Shown here: in pieces, positions 53,569 to 63,168 of the stretch | Position numbering within the stretch: position 1 is the first letter of the stretch | Layout of the letters: each line of letters opens with the position of its first letter | From: Proteus hauseri ATCC 700826 | Lineage (GTDB): Bacteria > Pseudomonadota > Gammaproteobacteria > Enterobacterales > Enterobacteriaceae | Direction of reading: 5' to 3' | DNA: 64,000 nucleotides | Assembly (NCBI RefSeq): GCF_001654965.1 | Contig: NZ_LXEV01000031.1 | Span: 124,001 to 188,000, forward strand | Translations under genes and position numbers: made by a program | Notes under the pieces: model-generated | What the model was told of the DNA's origin: nothing | The model's input: the letters and a program-made list of their open reading frames with translations, nothing else | Databases searched by the model: none

Positions 53569-55341
53569 TTAATTATTAATTACAAATTCATTTTTATCGT
53601 CTGGCGTCAACGCATCTGGTTCTACGTTCATTGTACGTAAAACCGCGCCCATAATTGTGCCAAACACCGGTGCAGAAACTGCGCCCCCATAGTATTTACC
53701 CGCTTTGGGTTCATTAATAATGACCACTAAAGCAAAACGCGGGCGACTTGCTGGAGCAACACCTGCAGCATAAGAAATATATTGGTCGATATATTTTCCG
53801 TCAGGGCCTACTTTTTTTGCTGTCCCTGTTTTGATAGCAACGCGATAACCTTTAATTGAAGCTCTTACACCACCACCACCGGGCAGTGCTACGCTCTCCA
53901 TCATATGAACAACTGTTTTCATCACAGGTTCAGGAAATACGCGAGTACCTGGTACAGGAGGATCAACTTTAGTTATTGATAATGGACGGTAAATACCAAA
54001 ACTACCTATCGTTGCATAGACACGCGCTAACTGTAACGGCGTTACCATTAACCCATATCCAAATGAGAAGGTGGCCCTTTCAAGATCGGACCACCGTTGT
54101 TTTTTTATTGGAAATATGCCACTACTTTCACCAACTAGCCCCAAGTTAGTTGGTTTCCCAAGCCCAAATCGTGAATATACTTCCACTAATTCAGACGCAG
54201 GCATCGCTAACGCTAGGCGTGAAACACCAACGTTACTCGATTTCTGTAAAATTCCGGTTATCGATAATTCATGATACAACGCCACATCTTTTATTTGATG
54301 TCCACTGATACGATAAGGAACTGTATTAATTACACTATTTTCTTTAACGATATTATTTTGTAATGCGCTCATCACTACCATAGGTTTGACGGTAGAACCC
54401 GGCTCAAAAATATCGGTAATAGCGCGGTTACGCATTGAATCTTTAGGCGTACCCGCTAAGTTATTTGGGTTATAAGAAGGGCTATTAGCCATCGCTAATA
54501 CTTCCCCTGTATTGACATCGACTAAAACCGCAGTCCCTGACTCTGCTTTATTTGCTATAACCGCATTTGTTAATTCACGATAAACAACTGACTGTAAGCG
54601 TTCATCAATACTCAGCATTAAGTTGTGCGCAGCTTGGCTATCGGTTTGAGCAATATTTTCAATAACCCGATTAAAACCATCTTTACGCACAACACGCTCA
54701 CCAGGTGCGCCAGTTAGCCACTGATTAAAGCTTTTCTCAACACCTTCAATACCATCACCATCAATATTAGTTACACCAATGATGTGAGCAGTTACTTCGC
54801 CTGATGGATAGTAACGTTTAGATTCTTGGCGCATGTTAATGCCAGCAATTTTTAACTTACTGATGTAGTCACTAATCTCTGGATTAACTTGCCGAGCGAG
54901 GTAAATAAAACGAGCAGATGGTGTTGCTGCTATTTTTTGTTCGATTTGGTTAACTGGGATTTTTAATGCGTCAGCAAGTGCTAACCAACGGCTATCCGTC
55001 ATATTTGGATTAGATTCTAAAACAACTTTAGGATCAGCCCAAATTGCATAAACTGGAACACTGACAGCAAGAGGACGCCCCATACGGTCACTGATCATAC
55101 CACGTGCAGTAGGTACTTTTTGAACGCGTAAAGAACGCATATCCCCTTCTTTAATAAGGGGATCAGGATTAATAATTTGTAAATAGGCAACACGTATTAA
55201 TAACGCAACCAAAGCGATTCCAATGCCGCTACAAAGCAACGCAAAACGCCAACTCACAAACCCTGTTTTTTCTTCAGGTTTGCGAAGTTTGGCATTTGAC
55301 TTTGTCTTTGCTTTCGCTTTCGCTGAACGTGAAAATTTCAT
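53569..55341 (-). CDS. ftsI: Septal transpeptidase FtsI (PBP3)
   Basis: A 590-residue class B penicillin-binding protein that cross-links septal peptidoglycan with FtsW. It has a short cytoplasmic N terminus, one transmembrane segment ([20 protein letters not shown]), a pedestal domain and the transpeptidase domain. The active-site motifs are SxxK in [15 protein letters not shown] in [11 protein letters not shown] and KTG in [13 protein letters not shown]. coli FtsI is 588 residues. ftsL lies 11 nt upstream. Confidence 0.97.
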   Translation of the reverse strand: MKFSRSAKAKAKTKSNAKLRKPEEKTGFVSWRFALLCSGIGIALVALLIRVAYLQIINPDPLIKEGDMRSLRVQKVPTARGMISDRMGRPLAVSVPVYAIWADPKVVLESNPNMTDSRWLALADALKIPVNQIEQKIAATPSARFIYLARQVNPEISDYISKLKIAGINMRQESKRYYPSGEVTAHIIGVTNIDGDGIEGVEKSFNQWLTGAPGERVVRKDGFNRVIENIAQTDSQAAHNLMLSIDERLQSVVYRELTNAVIANKAESGTAVLVDVNTGEVLAMANSPSYNPNNLAGTPKDSMRNRAITDIFEPGSTVKPMVVMSALQNNIVKENSVINTVPYRISGHQIKDVALYHELSITGILQKSSNVGVSRLALAMPASELVEVYSRFGLGKPTNLGLVGESSGIFPIKKQRWSDLERATFSFGYGLMVTPLQLARVYATIGSFGIYRPLSITKVDPPVPGTRVFPEPVMKTVVHMMESVALPGGGGVRASIKGYRVAIKTGTAKKVGPDGKYIDQYISYAAGVAPASRPRFALVVIINEPKAGKYYGGAVSAPVFGTIMGAVLRTMNVEPDALTPDDKNEFVINN

Positions 55342-55352
55342 ACTTGCCTTTA

Positions 55353-55670
55353 TTATTTGGTTACAATAATGTTCTCTTTGGCTGGATCAACATGAACCAT
55401 TCCCAATCGTTCACTTGAAAAGCGCTCAACACGGCTATGATCTGCCAACGCATTTTCTTCCAGAATAAGGTTCCGCCACTCGATATCCAGTACATTTTTT
55501 TCCAGCACTAAACGCTCTTTCTCTGCGGTAAGTAAGCGCGTTTTATGTGCAGTAGTGACGACATACACTGCCGAAATAATCACAGCCACTAATAAAATTA
55601 AAGGTAATTTGCCATGACGCAGTAAATCCTGCCCAATAACACCCGTTAGTGTGTGTCGTTCTGTAGACAT
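55353..55670 (-). CDS. ftsL: Cell division protein FtsL
   Basis: A 105-residue bitopic divisome protein that forms a coiled coil with FtsB and bridges FtsQ to FtsWI. One transmembrane segment ([18 protein letters not shown]) is followed by a heptad-rich periplasmic stretch ([18 protein letters not shown]). E. coli FtsL is 121 residues; the shorter form here mainly has a shorter cytoplasmic N terminus. Its ATG directly abuts the rsmH stop codon. Confidence 0.93.
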   Translation of the reverse strand: MSTERHTLTGVIGQDLLRHGKLPLILLVAVIISAVYVVTTAHKTRLLTAEKERLVLEKNVLDIEWRNLILEENALADHSRVERFSSERLGMVHVDPAKENIIVTK

Positions 55671-56618
55671 TTATTCCTCTATACGCTGTGCTACACGTAA
55701 TACAGAGCTCCGTGCCCGCGGGTTTTCTTCAACTTCAATACCTGTTGGCTTCATTTTATGTACACTTGATAAACGTGTACTGCCTAAAGCTTTAATTTGG
55801 TCTTGAGTCAATGGAATTCCTGCTGGAACTACTGGGCCTTTGCTTTCATCACGAATAAAACGTTTTACTAATCTATCTTCTAAAGAGTGAAAACTAATTA
55901 CAGACAAACGCCCTTCAGGTGCTAAAACAGAAACAGCGCCTTTTAACGCTTTTGCTATTTCATCTAATTCACTGTTGATATAAATGCGAATAGCTTGAAA
56001 GCTTCGTGTTGCTGGATGTTTATGACGCTCTTTAACTGGGCTTGCATCGCTAATTAAATCAGCCAGCTGTTTTGTTCGAGTTAATGGTTCGTCTGTTTTA
56101 TTACGAGCAACAATTGCACGCGCAATACGCTTAGCAAAACGTTCTTCACCAAAGGTTTTTAATACCCATGTGATGTCGTCTTCTTCTGCTTTCATCAACC
56201 ATTGTGCAGCTGAAATCCCAGATGTCGGATCCATTCGCATATCAAGAGGCCCATCACGCATAAAAGAAAAACCGCGTTCAGGATCATCAAGTTGTGGTGA
56301 CGAAACACCTAAATCCAGTAAAACACCATCAATTTTCCCTGCTAATCCCAGCTCAGTAACATAGTGTTCAATTTCTGAAAAAGGACCATGTATCACTGAG
56401 AATCGCGGATCTTTAATTTCGTTAGCAACTGCAATTGCTTGTGGGTCTCTATCAATAGCAATAAGGCGACCTGTTTCACCTAATTGAGATAAGATCAGAC
56501 GAGAATGACCACCACGGCCAAATGTTCCGTCGATATAAATACCTGAAGGTTTAATATTCAGGCCATTAACTGCTTCATCCAGTAATACGCTGGTATGACT
56601 AAAATTATTTGTTGTCAT
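55671..56618 (-). CDS. rsmH: 16S rRNA (cytosine1402-N4)-methyltransferase RsmH
   Basis: A 315-residue SAM-dependent methyltransferase that modifies C1402 of 16S rRNA (also called MraW). The start [16 protein letters not shown], the SAM loop [36 protein letters not shown] and [13 protein letters not shown] are family landmarks. The length is as in E. coli (313). It is second in the dcw operon, 3 nt after mraZ. Confidence 0.97.
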   Translation of the reverse strand: MTTNNFSHTSVLLDEAVNGLNIKPSGIYIDGTFGRGGHSRLILSQLGETGRLIAIDRDPQAIAVANEIKDPRFSVIHGPFSEIEHYVTELGLAGKIDGVLLDLGVSSPQLDDPERGFSFMRDGPLDMRMDPTSGISAAQWLMKAEEDDITWVLKTFGEERFAKRIARAIVARNKTDEPLTRTKQLADLISDASPVKERHKHPATRSFQAIRIYINSELDEIAKALKGAVSVLAPEGRLSVISFHSLEDRLVKRFIRDESKGPVVPAGIPLTQDQIKALGSTRLSSVHKMKPTGIEVEENPRARSSVLRVAQRIEE

Positions 56619-56621
56619 TAT

Positions 56622-57080
56622 TTAAAGTGATAAATCCAATAGTCGTGTCGATAACGGTTCCTGTGAGGTCTGCTCTGCCAAAATGTCTTCTTGGATCTGT
56701 TGATACCAGACCTGTTCATCCCACAATTCAAATTTATTGAATTGGCCGACTAGCATGACCTCTTTGGTTAGCCCCACATGCTGTCTAAGCGTGTTAGCTA
56801 ACAAAAGGCGTCCTGCGCTATCCATCTGACATTCACTTGCATGTCCTAGTAATAATCGCTGAATACGACGTTCAGCAGGATTCATTGAAGAAAGTGCTGC
56901 CAGTTTTAATTCAATTTTTTCCCATTCAGGAAGTGTGTAAAGCAATAAACACGGCTGATTGAGATCAATGGTACAAACCATTTGACCTTCAGATATCTCA
57001 CTCAGCGTTGTTCGATAACGGGAAGGAACTGTTATTCGCCCTTTGCTGTCAAGATTAACGAGAGTTGCACCACGAAACAT
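56622..57080 (-). CDS. mraZ: Transcriptional regulator MraZ
   Basis: A 152-residue AbrB-like DNA-binding protein that represses the dcw operon it heads. Two SpoVT/AbrB-type repeats carry the [13 protein letters not shown] and [14 protein letters not shown] motifs. I use the ATG at 57080, giving [15 protein letters not shown] and the same length as E. coli. An ATG two codons upstream (57086) is too close to the GAGG ribosome site. Three direct operator repeats lie just upstream. Confidence 0.96.
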   Translation of the reverse strand: MFRGATLVNLDSKGRITVPSRYRTTLSEISEGQMVCTIDLNQPCLLLYTLPEWEKIELKLAALSSMNPAERRIQRLLLGHASECQMDSAGRLLLANTLRQHVGLTKEVMLVGQFNKFELWDEQVWYQQIQEDILAEQTSQEPLSTRLLDLSL

Positions 57081-57107
57081 ACTCATTATCCTCAGCTTTG
57101 TAATTTA

Positions 57108-57169
57108 CACCACATTGTCCCACAAATCCCCACAAATAGAGTTTACGGATGGTATGAAAACGTTGTCAA
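57108..57169 (-). promoter_or_regulatory. dcw promoter with three MraZ-type repeats
   Basis: Reading on the minus strand, a -35 TTGACA (57164-57169) and -10 TAAACT (57140-57145, 18-nt spacer) are followed by TGTGGGG, TGTGGGA and TGTGGTG at an exact 10-nt period (57128-57134, 57118-57124, 57108-57114). The triple TGGGN repeat, one per helical turn, is the known MraZ-binding pattern, and it covers the start region, where repression is expected. Confidence 0.88.
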
Positions 57170-57227
57170 GCCAGATATAAGGAGCTTTATTTATATTTAC
57201 AGTAAAATGATAAACAAACCGAAATGA

Positions 57228-57690
57228 GTAAAATATCGACAGAGAAAAAATCGGAAATATTAACATGATGATTAATATCGATTATTTTCTTTTTTAATCA
57301 TTTAATCTCTAAAAATAATGATTATTAGTGATGAAAAACAAAAAAATCAGAAGAGAAAATCATAATGAGTAAAATATGATTTTAATAATAAAAATCTAAT
57401 TTATTGCAGTTCATTTACCTTAAACCAACATAATAACCGGAGAATATTTTAATACGGGTAAATAAGATTTTGTTTGAAAAAATAATTCTATATCATGAAG
57501 ATAGTAAAATTTTTTTATTCTCTTTAAAAAAAAACAAATAAGTAGTAATCTTTATTTAAGCAATATCACTTATGAAAAAGTTAAAATTTAATCCTTAAAT
57601 CAAATTAAATGCCGTAAATAGTAAAAAAAGTCTTAAGATTAATCTCAAATTTTATTTTTTCTTGGCTACCCGACATTCTTTAACCAATAA
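57228..57690. other. Gene-free AT-rich gap between mraZ and cra
   Basis: About 460 bp, very A/T-rich, with no credible ORF on either strand and no strong hairpin. I see nothing assignable apart from the dcw promoter at its left edge and the cra terminator at its right. Confidence 0.6.
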
Positions 57691-57691
57691 A

Positions 57692-57726
57692 CTCTCCCCG
57701 TTTTAATTTAATAAAACAGGGAGACT
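57692..57726 (-). terminator. Probable cra terminator
   Basis: On the minus strand TCTCCCTGTTTTA pairs with TAAAACGGGGAGA in a long stem, about 43 nt past the cra stop. The following T-tract is weak (GTTTATT). Confidence 0.7.
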
Positions 57727-57768
57727 CTTAATAAGAACTATTAAGTATTATAAATAATGAGGCATAGA

Positions 57769-58776
57769 TTAACGCGCTCTGCCTAAGCTACCACGGCGAC
57801 ATAAGTCACGGCGAATTCGAGTGATCCCGGCCTGTGGTTTTTGCTCTTCTTCAAGACTTGCTAAAACTAATTCCAACACACGTTCAGCAATATCACGATG
57901 GCGTTGAGCAACAGAAAGAACTGGACATTCTAAGAAGTCGAGTAACTCGTGATCACCAAAAGTAGCAATAACAAGTTGTGTAGGTAAACGGCCACTTCTT
58001 TGTAAAGTCACATCCATAACACCTTGTAACAACGCAAAAGACGTTGTAAATAGTGCATCAGGCATTGGATTGTTATTTAACCACTCTGAAAATGCAGCAG
58101 CAGCAGCTTCTCTTTCGTAGCTATTGGCATACAAATAAGTGACTTCTCTAGGGTCCTCCTTCCATACACTACGAAATCCTTGTTCACGCAAGAAACTCAC
58201 AGATAATTCAGGTAGGGCACCTAAATAAAGTACGGATTCTGAAGGGAAAGCTTGTAACTCAGTTGCCAGCATTTTTGCATCTTCTAAATCATCACCAACA
58301 ACACTGATAAAATGCTCGCTTTCTAATGCCCTATCAAGTGCAATAATCGGCAAAGCACGATTAGCCCAACGCTGATAAAAAGGATGTTCTGGTGGTAACG
58401 CAGTAGAGACAATAATGGCGTCGACTTGACGTTGTAGTAAATGTTCAACACAACGAATTTCATTGTCGGGCTGATCTTCTGAACAGGCGATCAATAACTG
58501 ATAACCACGTTGGCGAGCTTGTCTTTCGAGATAATTAGCGATTCTTGTATAACTGGTATTTTCCAAATCAGGAATAACCAAACCAATAGAACGCGTGCGA
58601 CCAGCGCGTAAGCCTGCCGCAACTGCATTCGGGTGGTAATTATGCTCTCTGACCACCGCCATCACTTTTTCAACAGTTTTGTCACTCACACGGTACTGTT
58701 TTGCTTTACCATTAATGACATAACTCGCCGTTGTTCGTGAAACACCAGCCAAGCGGGCGATTTCATCCAGTTTCAC
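57769..58776 (-). CDS. cra: Catabolite repressor/activator Cra (FruR)
   Basis: A 335-residue LacI-family regulator of carbon flow between glycolysis and gluconeogenesis, released from DNA by fructose phosphates. The N-terminal helix-turn-helix [20 protein letters not shown] and the hinge [20 protein letters not shown] precede a periplasmic-binding-type sugar domain. E. coli Cra is 334 residues. The start is a GTG (58774-58776) with AGAGGT upstream. In E. coli it also lies next to mraZ. Confidence 0.97.
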   Translation of the reverse strand: MKLDEIARLAGVSRTTASYVINGKAKQYRVSDKTVEKVMAVVREHNYHPNAVAAGLRAGRTRSIGLVIPDLENTSYTRIANYLERQARQRGYQLLIACSEDQPDNEIRCVEHLLQRQVDAIIVSTALPPEHPFYQRWANRALPIIALDRALESEHFISVVGDDLEDAKMLATELQAFPSESVLYLGALPELSVSFLREQGFRSVWKEDPREVTYLYANSYEREAAAAAFSEWLNNNPMPDALFTTSFALLQGVMDVTLQRSGRLPTQLVIATFGDHELLDFLECPVLSVAQRHRDIAERVLELVLASLEEEQKPQAGITRIRRDLCRRGSLGRAR

Positions 58777-58960
58777 ATTAACCTCTTTTAATTATTAAAT
58801 GTGTTATTCATTACATTATTACTATGGTTTTCAGTCATCATACTGATCTGAGTTTGCATTTTAACACAATTTACTGATAAAACCGTATGCGTCAACGTTT
58901 CCGTTTATCTCTTTTATCAATTGCTATAGTTATTCTTATCAATCAAAAAAAGAGTTAATT

Positions 58961-58990
58961 AAGAAAAAAGCACCTTAAAGGTGCTTTTAA
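58961..58990 (-). terminator. Terminator of the acyl-CoA ligase gene
   Basis: AAAAGCACCTT/AAGGTGCTTTT hairpin followed on the minus strand by a T-run, 12 nt past the stop of the acyl-CoA ligase gene. Confidence 0.85.
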
Positions 58991-59001
58991 TAACTGAGCA
59001 A

Positions 59002-60807
59002 TTAGTCTTGATACATTAATTCAATTTCATTGCGATAACGTTCTGAAATAATTTTACGACGAAGTTTTAATGTTGGTGTTAATTCACCAGACTCCATCGT
59101 AAAACCTTCAGCAAGTAAGGTAAATCGTTTAACCTTATGAAAACTAGAAAAGTTTTTTTGCATTTCACGCAAGCGCTCGTCAAATAATTCTCTAATTTTA
59201 GTGTGACGTAATAATTCGATTCTATCGTGATATTTTAAATTCAATGCACGTGCATGGTCTTCAAGCGCATCAAAACAAGGCACGATCAACGCAGAAACAA
59301 ATTTACGCGTGTCAGCAATAACAGCAATATGTTCGATAAAACGATCTTGCCCTAACGTACCTTCAATCATTTGAGGTGCAATATATTTACCATTTGATGT
59401 TTTCATCAAATCTTTTAAGCGTTCGGTAATAAATAGCGAGCCGTCTTTATCTAATGCCCCCGCATCACCTGTACGAAGCCAGCCATCATCGGTGAAAGCA
59501 GCCTGTGTATCTTCAGGTTTGTTAAAATACCCTTTCATTACAATACTGCCGCGCACTTGAATTTCGTTTTCTTCACCAATGCGAACATCAATACCGGGCA
59601 AGGGTGTACCGATAGATCCTAGTTTATATTTACCTTCTTCCCAGCATGAAACTGTAGCGCAAGTTTCTGTCATGCCGTAGCCGTATTTGATATTAATGCC
59701 AGTGGCTAAGAAGAAACGAATAACAGCATCATCTAAACGCGCGCCCGCAGCAGGTAGAAAACGAACTCGACCGCCAAGAATATCACGTAGTGGTTTCAGT
59801 ACTTTCTTATCAGCGAAGCGATAGCAAAAACGAGAAATGAAATTAGGGCGACGTTGACTTAACTCTGCTTCCCGCTGTTTTTCACCCTGTTTAATTGACC
59901 ATTTAAAGATAAATTGGCGCAATACAGATGCTTGAGAAACTTTATCTTGAATCGCACTATAAACTTTTTCGTAAAAACGAGGAACGGCACACATTACTGT
60001 AGGTTTCACAGCACTCATTGCTTCTCTAACAGCGTGAGTATCTGTTAAATATACGTTTATAGCACCTGTATGCATCACATAGAAGCTCCATGCTCTTTCA
60101 AAAACATGGGATAACGGCAAAAAGCACAATGAAACATCTTTATCAGATAAAGAAAGGCGTTCATCGTGTAAATAAAGCTGAGAAGCGAGGTTGGTGTAGT
60201 CTAACATCACTCCTTTGGGTTCACCTGTTGTACCTGAGGTATAAATCAAAGTGAAAAGATCGTCTAAGCAGCTCTCATCAATACGCTGTTGTAATACAGC
60301 ATCATATTGAGAATGTGAGCCTTCCAATAAGCTTTCTAGGTAACATGAAGAGGAACCTGCGTTTAAAATTACATCAGAATTAAACACAATAATATGTTCG
60401 AGTTGAGGACATAAATCTAATAATTCAGAAACAATGTCATATTGTTTTTGGTCACCAACAAAAAGAATACGAACTTTTGCATCATTTAAAATATATGCGG
60501 CTTGCTCAACGCTACTCGTTGCATAAAGCGGAACAGTAACAGCGCGCAGCTGCAATGAAGCAATATCAGCCAACGACCAATCTATTGTATTTTGAGAAAA
60601 AATACCTATGTTTTCTTGAACTTCAACGCCCATCTCAAGTAAAGCATTTGAGAGTGCGCGCGTTTTTTTTTCAACCGATGCCCATGACATTTCAATATCT
60701 TGTTTAGCATCCCATTGACGATAAGCAATGTTGTTTCCGCTGTGTAAAAATTGCATCTGCAATCTTTTAATTATATGATAATCATCAAGATTATTATTAG
60801 TTATCAT
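59002..60807 (-). CDS. Long-chain acyl-CoA ligase (FadD15/FAA1 type)
   Basis: A 601-residue AMP-forming acyl-CoA synthetase of the FAA1-like long-chain group, which activates fatty acids with ATP and CoA. The AMP-binding signature YTSGTTGEPKG is at residues 189-199, followed by LPLSHVFERAWSFYVM, KYGYGMTETCATVSCWE, DDGWLRTGDAG and KTSNGKYIAPQMIEGTLG. It is not the classical E. coli FadD type; the exact substrate is unknown. It stands alone between leuO and cra, where E. coli has ilvIH. A strong terminator follows. Confidence 0.9.
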   Translation of the reverse strand: MITNNNLDDYHIIKRLQMQFLHSGNNIAYRQWDAKQDIEMSWASVEKKTRALSNALLEMGVEVQENIGIFSQNTIDWSLADIASLQLRAVTVPLYATSSVEQAAYILNDAKVRILFVGDQKQYDIVSELLDLCPQLEHIIVFNSDVILNAGSSSCYLESLLEGSHSQYDAVLQQRIDESCLDDLFTLIYTSGTTGEPKGVMLDYTNLASQLYLHDERLSLSDKDVSLCFLPLSHVFERAWSFYVMHTGAINVYLTDTHAVREAMSAVKPTVMCAVPRFYEKVYSAIQDKVSQASVLRQFIFKWSIKQGEKQREAELSQRRPNFISRFCYRFADKKVLKPLRDILGGRVRFLPAAGARLDDAVIRFFLATGINIKYGYGMTETCATVSCWEEGKYKLGSIGTPLPGIDVRIGEENEIQVRGSIVMKGYFNKPEDTQAAFTDDGWLRTGDAGALDKDGSLFITERLKDLMKTSNGKYIAPQMIEGTLGQDRFIEHIAVIADTRKFVSALIVPCFDALEDHARALNLKYHDRIELLRHTKIRELFDERLREMQKNFSSFHKVKRFTLLAEGFTMESGELTPTLKLRRKIISERYRNEIELMYQD

Positions 60808-61303
60808 AATTTTCCTGCTATTTATGGAAAAGCGAGAGGTTAATGTGGCAGAAAGTAGAAAAACATTTTTCTACATTTTCAGCTTACACCTGTTCGCTGA
60901 CTCGAATAAAAGTCTAAGTGATCCATAAAAATAAAGGAATCCAATTTTACATAAATTTGTAAAATTGTGAGTTATGAAAAGTTTTGCCAATGAAAACTAT
61001 CTCATTACAGTCAGTAAAATAAATAACGACTTGATTATCTATCCTCATAAACGCAAAAACAAAAAACAACAATAAAAACAATAAATAACAAATTAAAATC
61101 AATAAATATCTAAGATGAGAATAAAAAATAATTGAATAAAACAGAGGAAAAAAACGGAAGATATAGATTAACGTTATATGATTAAGTAAATCACGTAGAA
61201 GCAATGGGCAAAAATAGTGACAGCAATCCAATGGGTCTTATCAACAGCATAAAACATACTTTTGGTTATTAGCAAAGGCTAACAATACCTGCCACTATTT
61301 CTG
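60808..61303. other. AT-rich gap between acyl-CoA ligase gene and leuO
   Basis: About 500 bp without a convincing gene. A 94-codon hydrophobic frame (60947-61231, minus) exists, but it has no good ribosome site or recognisable family, so I do not call it. The left part should hold the promoter of the acyl-CoA ligase gene. Confidence 0.55.
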
Positions 61304-61330
61304 CATAATTAGCATAGAATACTAATTATG
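61304..61330. repeat. Perfect 9-bp inverted repeat near leuO 3' end
   Basis: CATAATTAG (61304-61312) and CTAATTATG (61322-61330) with a 9-nt spacer, 14 nt past the leuO stop. There is no T-run, so it is not a clear terminator. The size and A/T-rich arms resemble a protein-binding palindrome. Confidence 0.55.
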
Positions 61331-61344
61331 AGTGAAATCACACT

Positions 61345-62289
61345 CTAGTTTTGACAAACTTCACTGAGCAAATCTTTCATCCACAAATGACCTTTGTCAC
61401 GTGCAGTGGACTCATGCCAAATAAGGTAACATGGGCGCTTAGTTTGTTCCCATGGTAACGACACAGCTTTAATATCAAGTTGTTGTGAATAACATTCCAC
61501 TAACCATTTTGGTGCGATAGCGACTAAACATGTTTTAGAAACAATATTTAGTACACTATTTAAATCAGTCCCTTGATAAGTAATTAAATCCTCAAATTCT
61601 GTTCCTTTATAATAACAAGAGCTAAACGAACCAATATCCCCCAAAGAAACAATAGAGTGATGCTCTTTTAATAACATCTCTTCGGTTACACTCTCTTTAA
61701 TACGAGGATGCTTATTTGATACAGCCAAAACAACTTCATCATTAAATAATGGGTGTGAATGAAATTCCATTTTATCAAATTGTTTATAATTAATGAAAAA
61801 CTCTACTTCTTGGTATTTTAATTGATGTTCTATATTTTCGTTTAAATAAGAATTAATATTAACCGTAATATTAGGTGTTTGTTCTTTTATTTTTTCAACT
61901 ATTTTGGGTGCTAGTTTTATATCAATTGGGCTACATATTGATAAATTAAATATTCGATCACTTTTTTCAGGTTCAAATCCGGCCCCTGGTAATTCATTAT
62001 GAACAAGTTGTAATGCTTGGCGAACTGGGCCAAAAAGTTGTTTAGCTCTTAATGTAGGTTGGATACCTCGTCCATAACGAACAAATAATTCGTCATTAAA
62101 CATAACCTTGAGTCTAGATACCGCATTACTTACTGCTGGTTGAGACATGCCAAGAACTTGAGCAGCACGTGTCACATTCTGCATTTGCATAACAGCATCA
62201 AATACCGTTAATAAATTAAGATCAACATTGCGTAAATGCATATCTGCTGACTCTTTACTGGTAACTGTTGCTGATGTGTAATCCGTCAT
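61345..62289 (-). CDS. leuO: LysR-type regulator LeuO
   Basis: A 314-residue LysR-family regulator known as an H-NS antagonist and global stress and virulence regulator. The helix-turn-helix is [20 protein letters not shown] followed by [14 protein letters not shown]; the effector domain has [19 protein letters not shown], as in LeuO. E. coli LeuO is also 314 residues. It is divergent from the leuLABCD operon with a 0.7-kb A/T-rich gap, as in E. coli, where the two promoters are coupled. Confidence 0.95.
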   Translation of the reverse strand: MTDYTSATVTSKESADMHLRNVDLNLLTVFDAVMQMQNVTRAAQVLGMSQPAVSNAVSRLKVMFNDELFVRYGRGIQPTLRAKQLFGPVRQALQLVHNELPGAGFEPEKSDRIFNLSICSPIDIKLAPKIVEKIKEQTPNITVNINSYLNENIEHQLKYQEVEFFINYKQFDKMEFHSHPLFNDEVVLAVSNKHPRIKESVTEEMLLKEHHSIVSLGDIGSFSSCYYKGTEFEDLITYQGTDLNSVLNIVSKTCLVAIAPKWLVECYSQQLDIKAVSLPWEQTKRPCYLIWHESTARDKGHLWMKDLLSEVCQN

Positions 62290-62928
62290 TTTTTACTCCA
62301 CTATGTTAGCATAATGGCTATTTAAATATCATTAATAATTAATTATAAAATCAATATTAAAAATATATAAAACCAAACCATTAGTTTAACTATTTATTAA
62401 AATTTATTATTCATCGTCCATGCATAGAACTAAACATATAAAATATTTTGCCAACCGATAAATTACCTTGGATATAATTATAGAAAAAATAACATTATAA
62501 TTACATGTAGAGAATGATTATATAAACATATATTACAACCTGTTTTATCTTCTGCCTTGCAAATAATAAAACAAAGCATGATAAAAATCATAATAAAATG
62601 ATACATTTTGCTAACTTAAATAAAAAACCTTAATTCATAAAAATATGTGATACAACTAATTTTATGCTTACATTCAAAATGTTGTCCTGACTTATTGTTT
62701 GATCATCTCTTCATATCGATTGGTTTTTCACTTATTTATCTGATTAAAAAAAAAGCAAACATTTGTTTAATTTTTTATTTCACTCCTTTTGAAACACTAT
62801 GCAGAATATTAACCTAATCAATGAATCCGAGATAGATATAATCATTTATAAAAATTTAGATATTAGCCAATACCACTAAGAATTTTATATGAATACAGTC
62901 TAAGTAGTGATTTAATAAATTCCAATGC
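62290..62928. other. AT-rich gap between leuO and the leu operon
   Basis: About 640 bp of very A/T-rich, gene-free DNA between divergent leuO and leuLABCD. I see no ORF, hairpin terminator or repeat array. In E. coli the equivalent stretch is bound by H-NS and LeuO; the composition here fits that, but binding is not shown. Confidence 0.6.
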
Positions 62929-62957
62929 TTGACATATTTATTGGTATCTAGTATCAA
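62929..62957 (+). promoter_or_regulatory. Promoter of the leucine operon
   Basis: A -35 TTGACA (62929-62934) and -10 TATCAA (62952-62957) with an ideal 17-nt spacer, about 40 nt upstream of the leuL start codon. Confidence 0.82.
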
Positions 62958-62995
62958 TAAATACAGATTATTGAGAACTTATCTAAGGATGTTTC

Positions 62996-63073
62996 ATGTT
63001 GAACGCAATTTTACTATCAAGCCTACTACTACTCGCAATTATTATGCGCGGTTGGCTTATGGGTAAAAGATGA
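62996..63073 (+). CDS. leuL: Leucine operon leader peptide LeuL
   Basis: A 25-codon leader, MLNAILLSSLLLLAIIMRGW then LMGKR, with eight leucine codons including four in a row (CTA CTA CTA CTC) and mostly the rare CTA codon. AAGGA lies 6 nt before the ATG. Ribosome stalling at these codons under leucine shortage would prevent formation of the downstream terminator hairpin. The sequence differs from E. coli LeuL except for the tetra-leucine block. An ATG in another frame (62989) gives a peptide poor in leucine, so I reject it. Confidence 0.85.
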   Translation: MLNAILLSSLLLLAIIMRGWLMGKR

Positions 63074-63094
63074 AACAAACCTGCCCTTAGAGAG

Positions 63095-63121
63095 AAACCC
63101 GCGCTAGTCGCGGGTTTTTTT
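63095..63121 (+). terminator. Attenuator terminator of the leucine operon
   Basis: AACCCGCG-CTAGT-CGCGGGTT (core stem 63096-63103 with 63109-63116) is followed by a T-run. It sits between leuL and leuA and is the terminator that leucine-dependent attenuation controls. Confidence 0.92.
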
Positions 63122-63168
63122 ATACCAGGGAGAGCGCAAAAAATTAAATAAAAAGAAAGGAACAGATT

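Noticed and set aside
60947-61231. A 94-codon hydrophobic frame on the minus strand
   Set aside because: Rich in Phe, Leu, Ile and Tyr, as expected from chance in A/T-rich DNA. There is no good ribosome site, no recognised family and no operon context.
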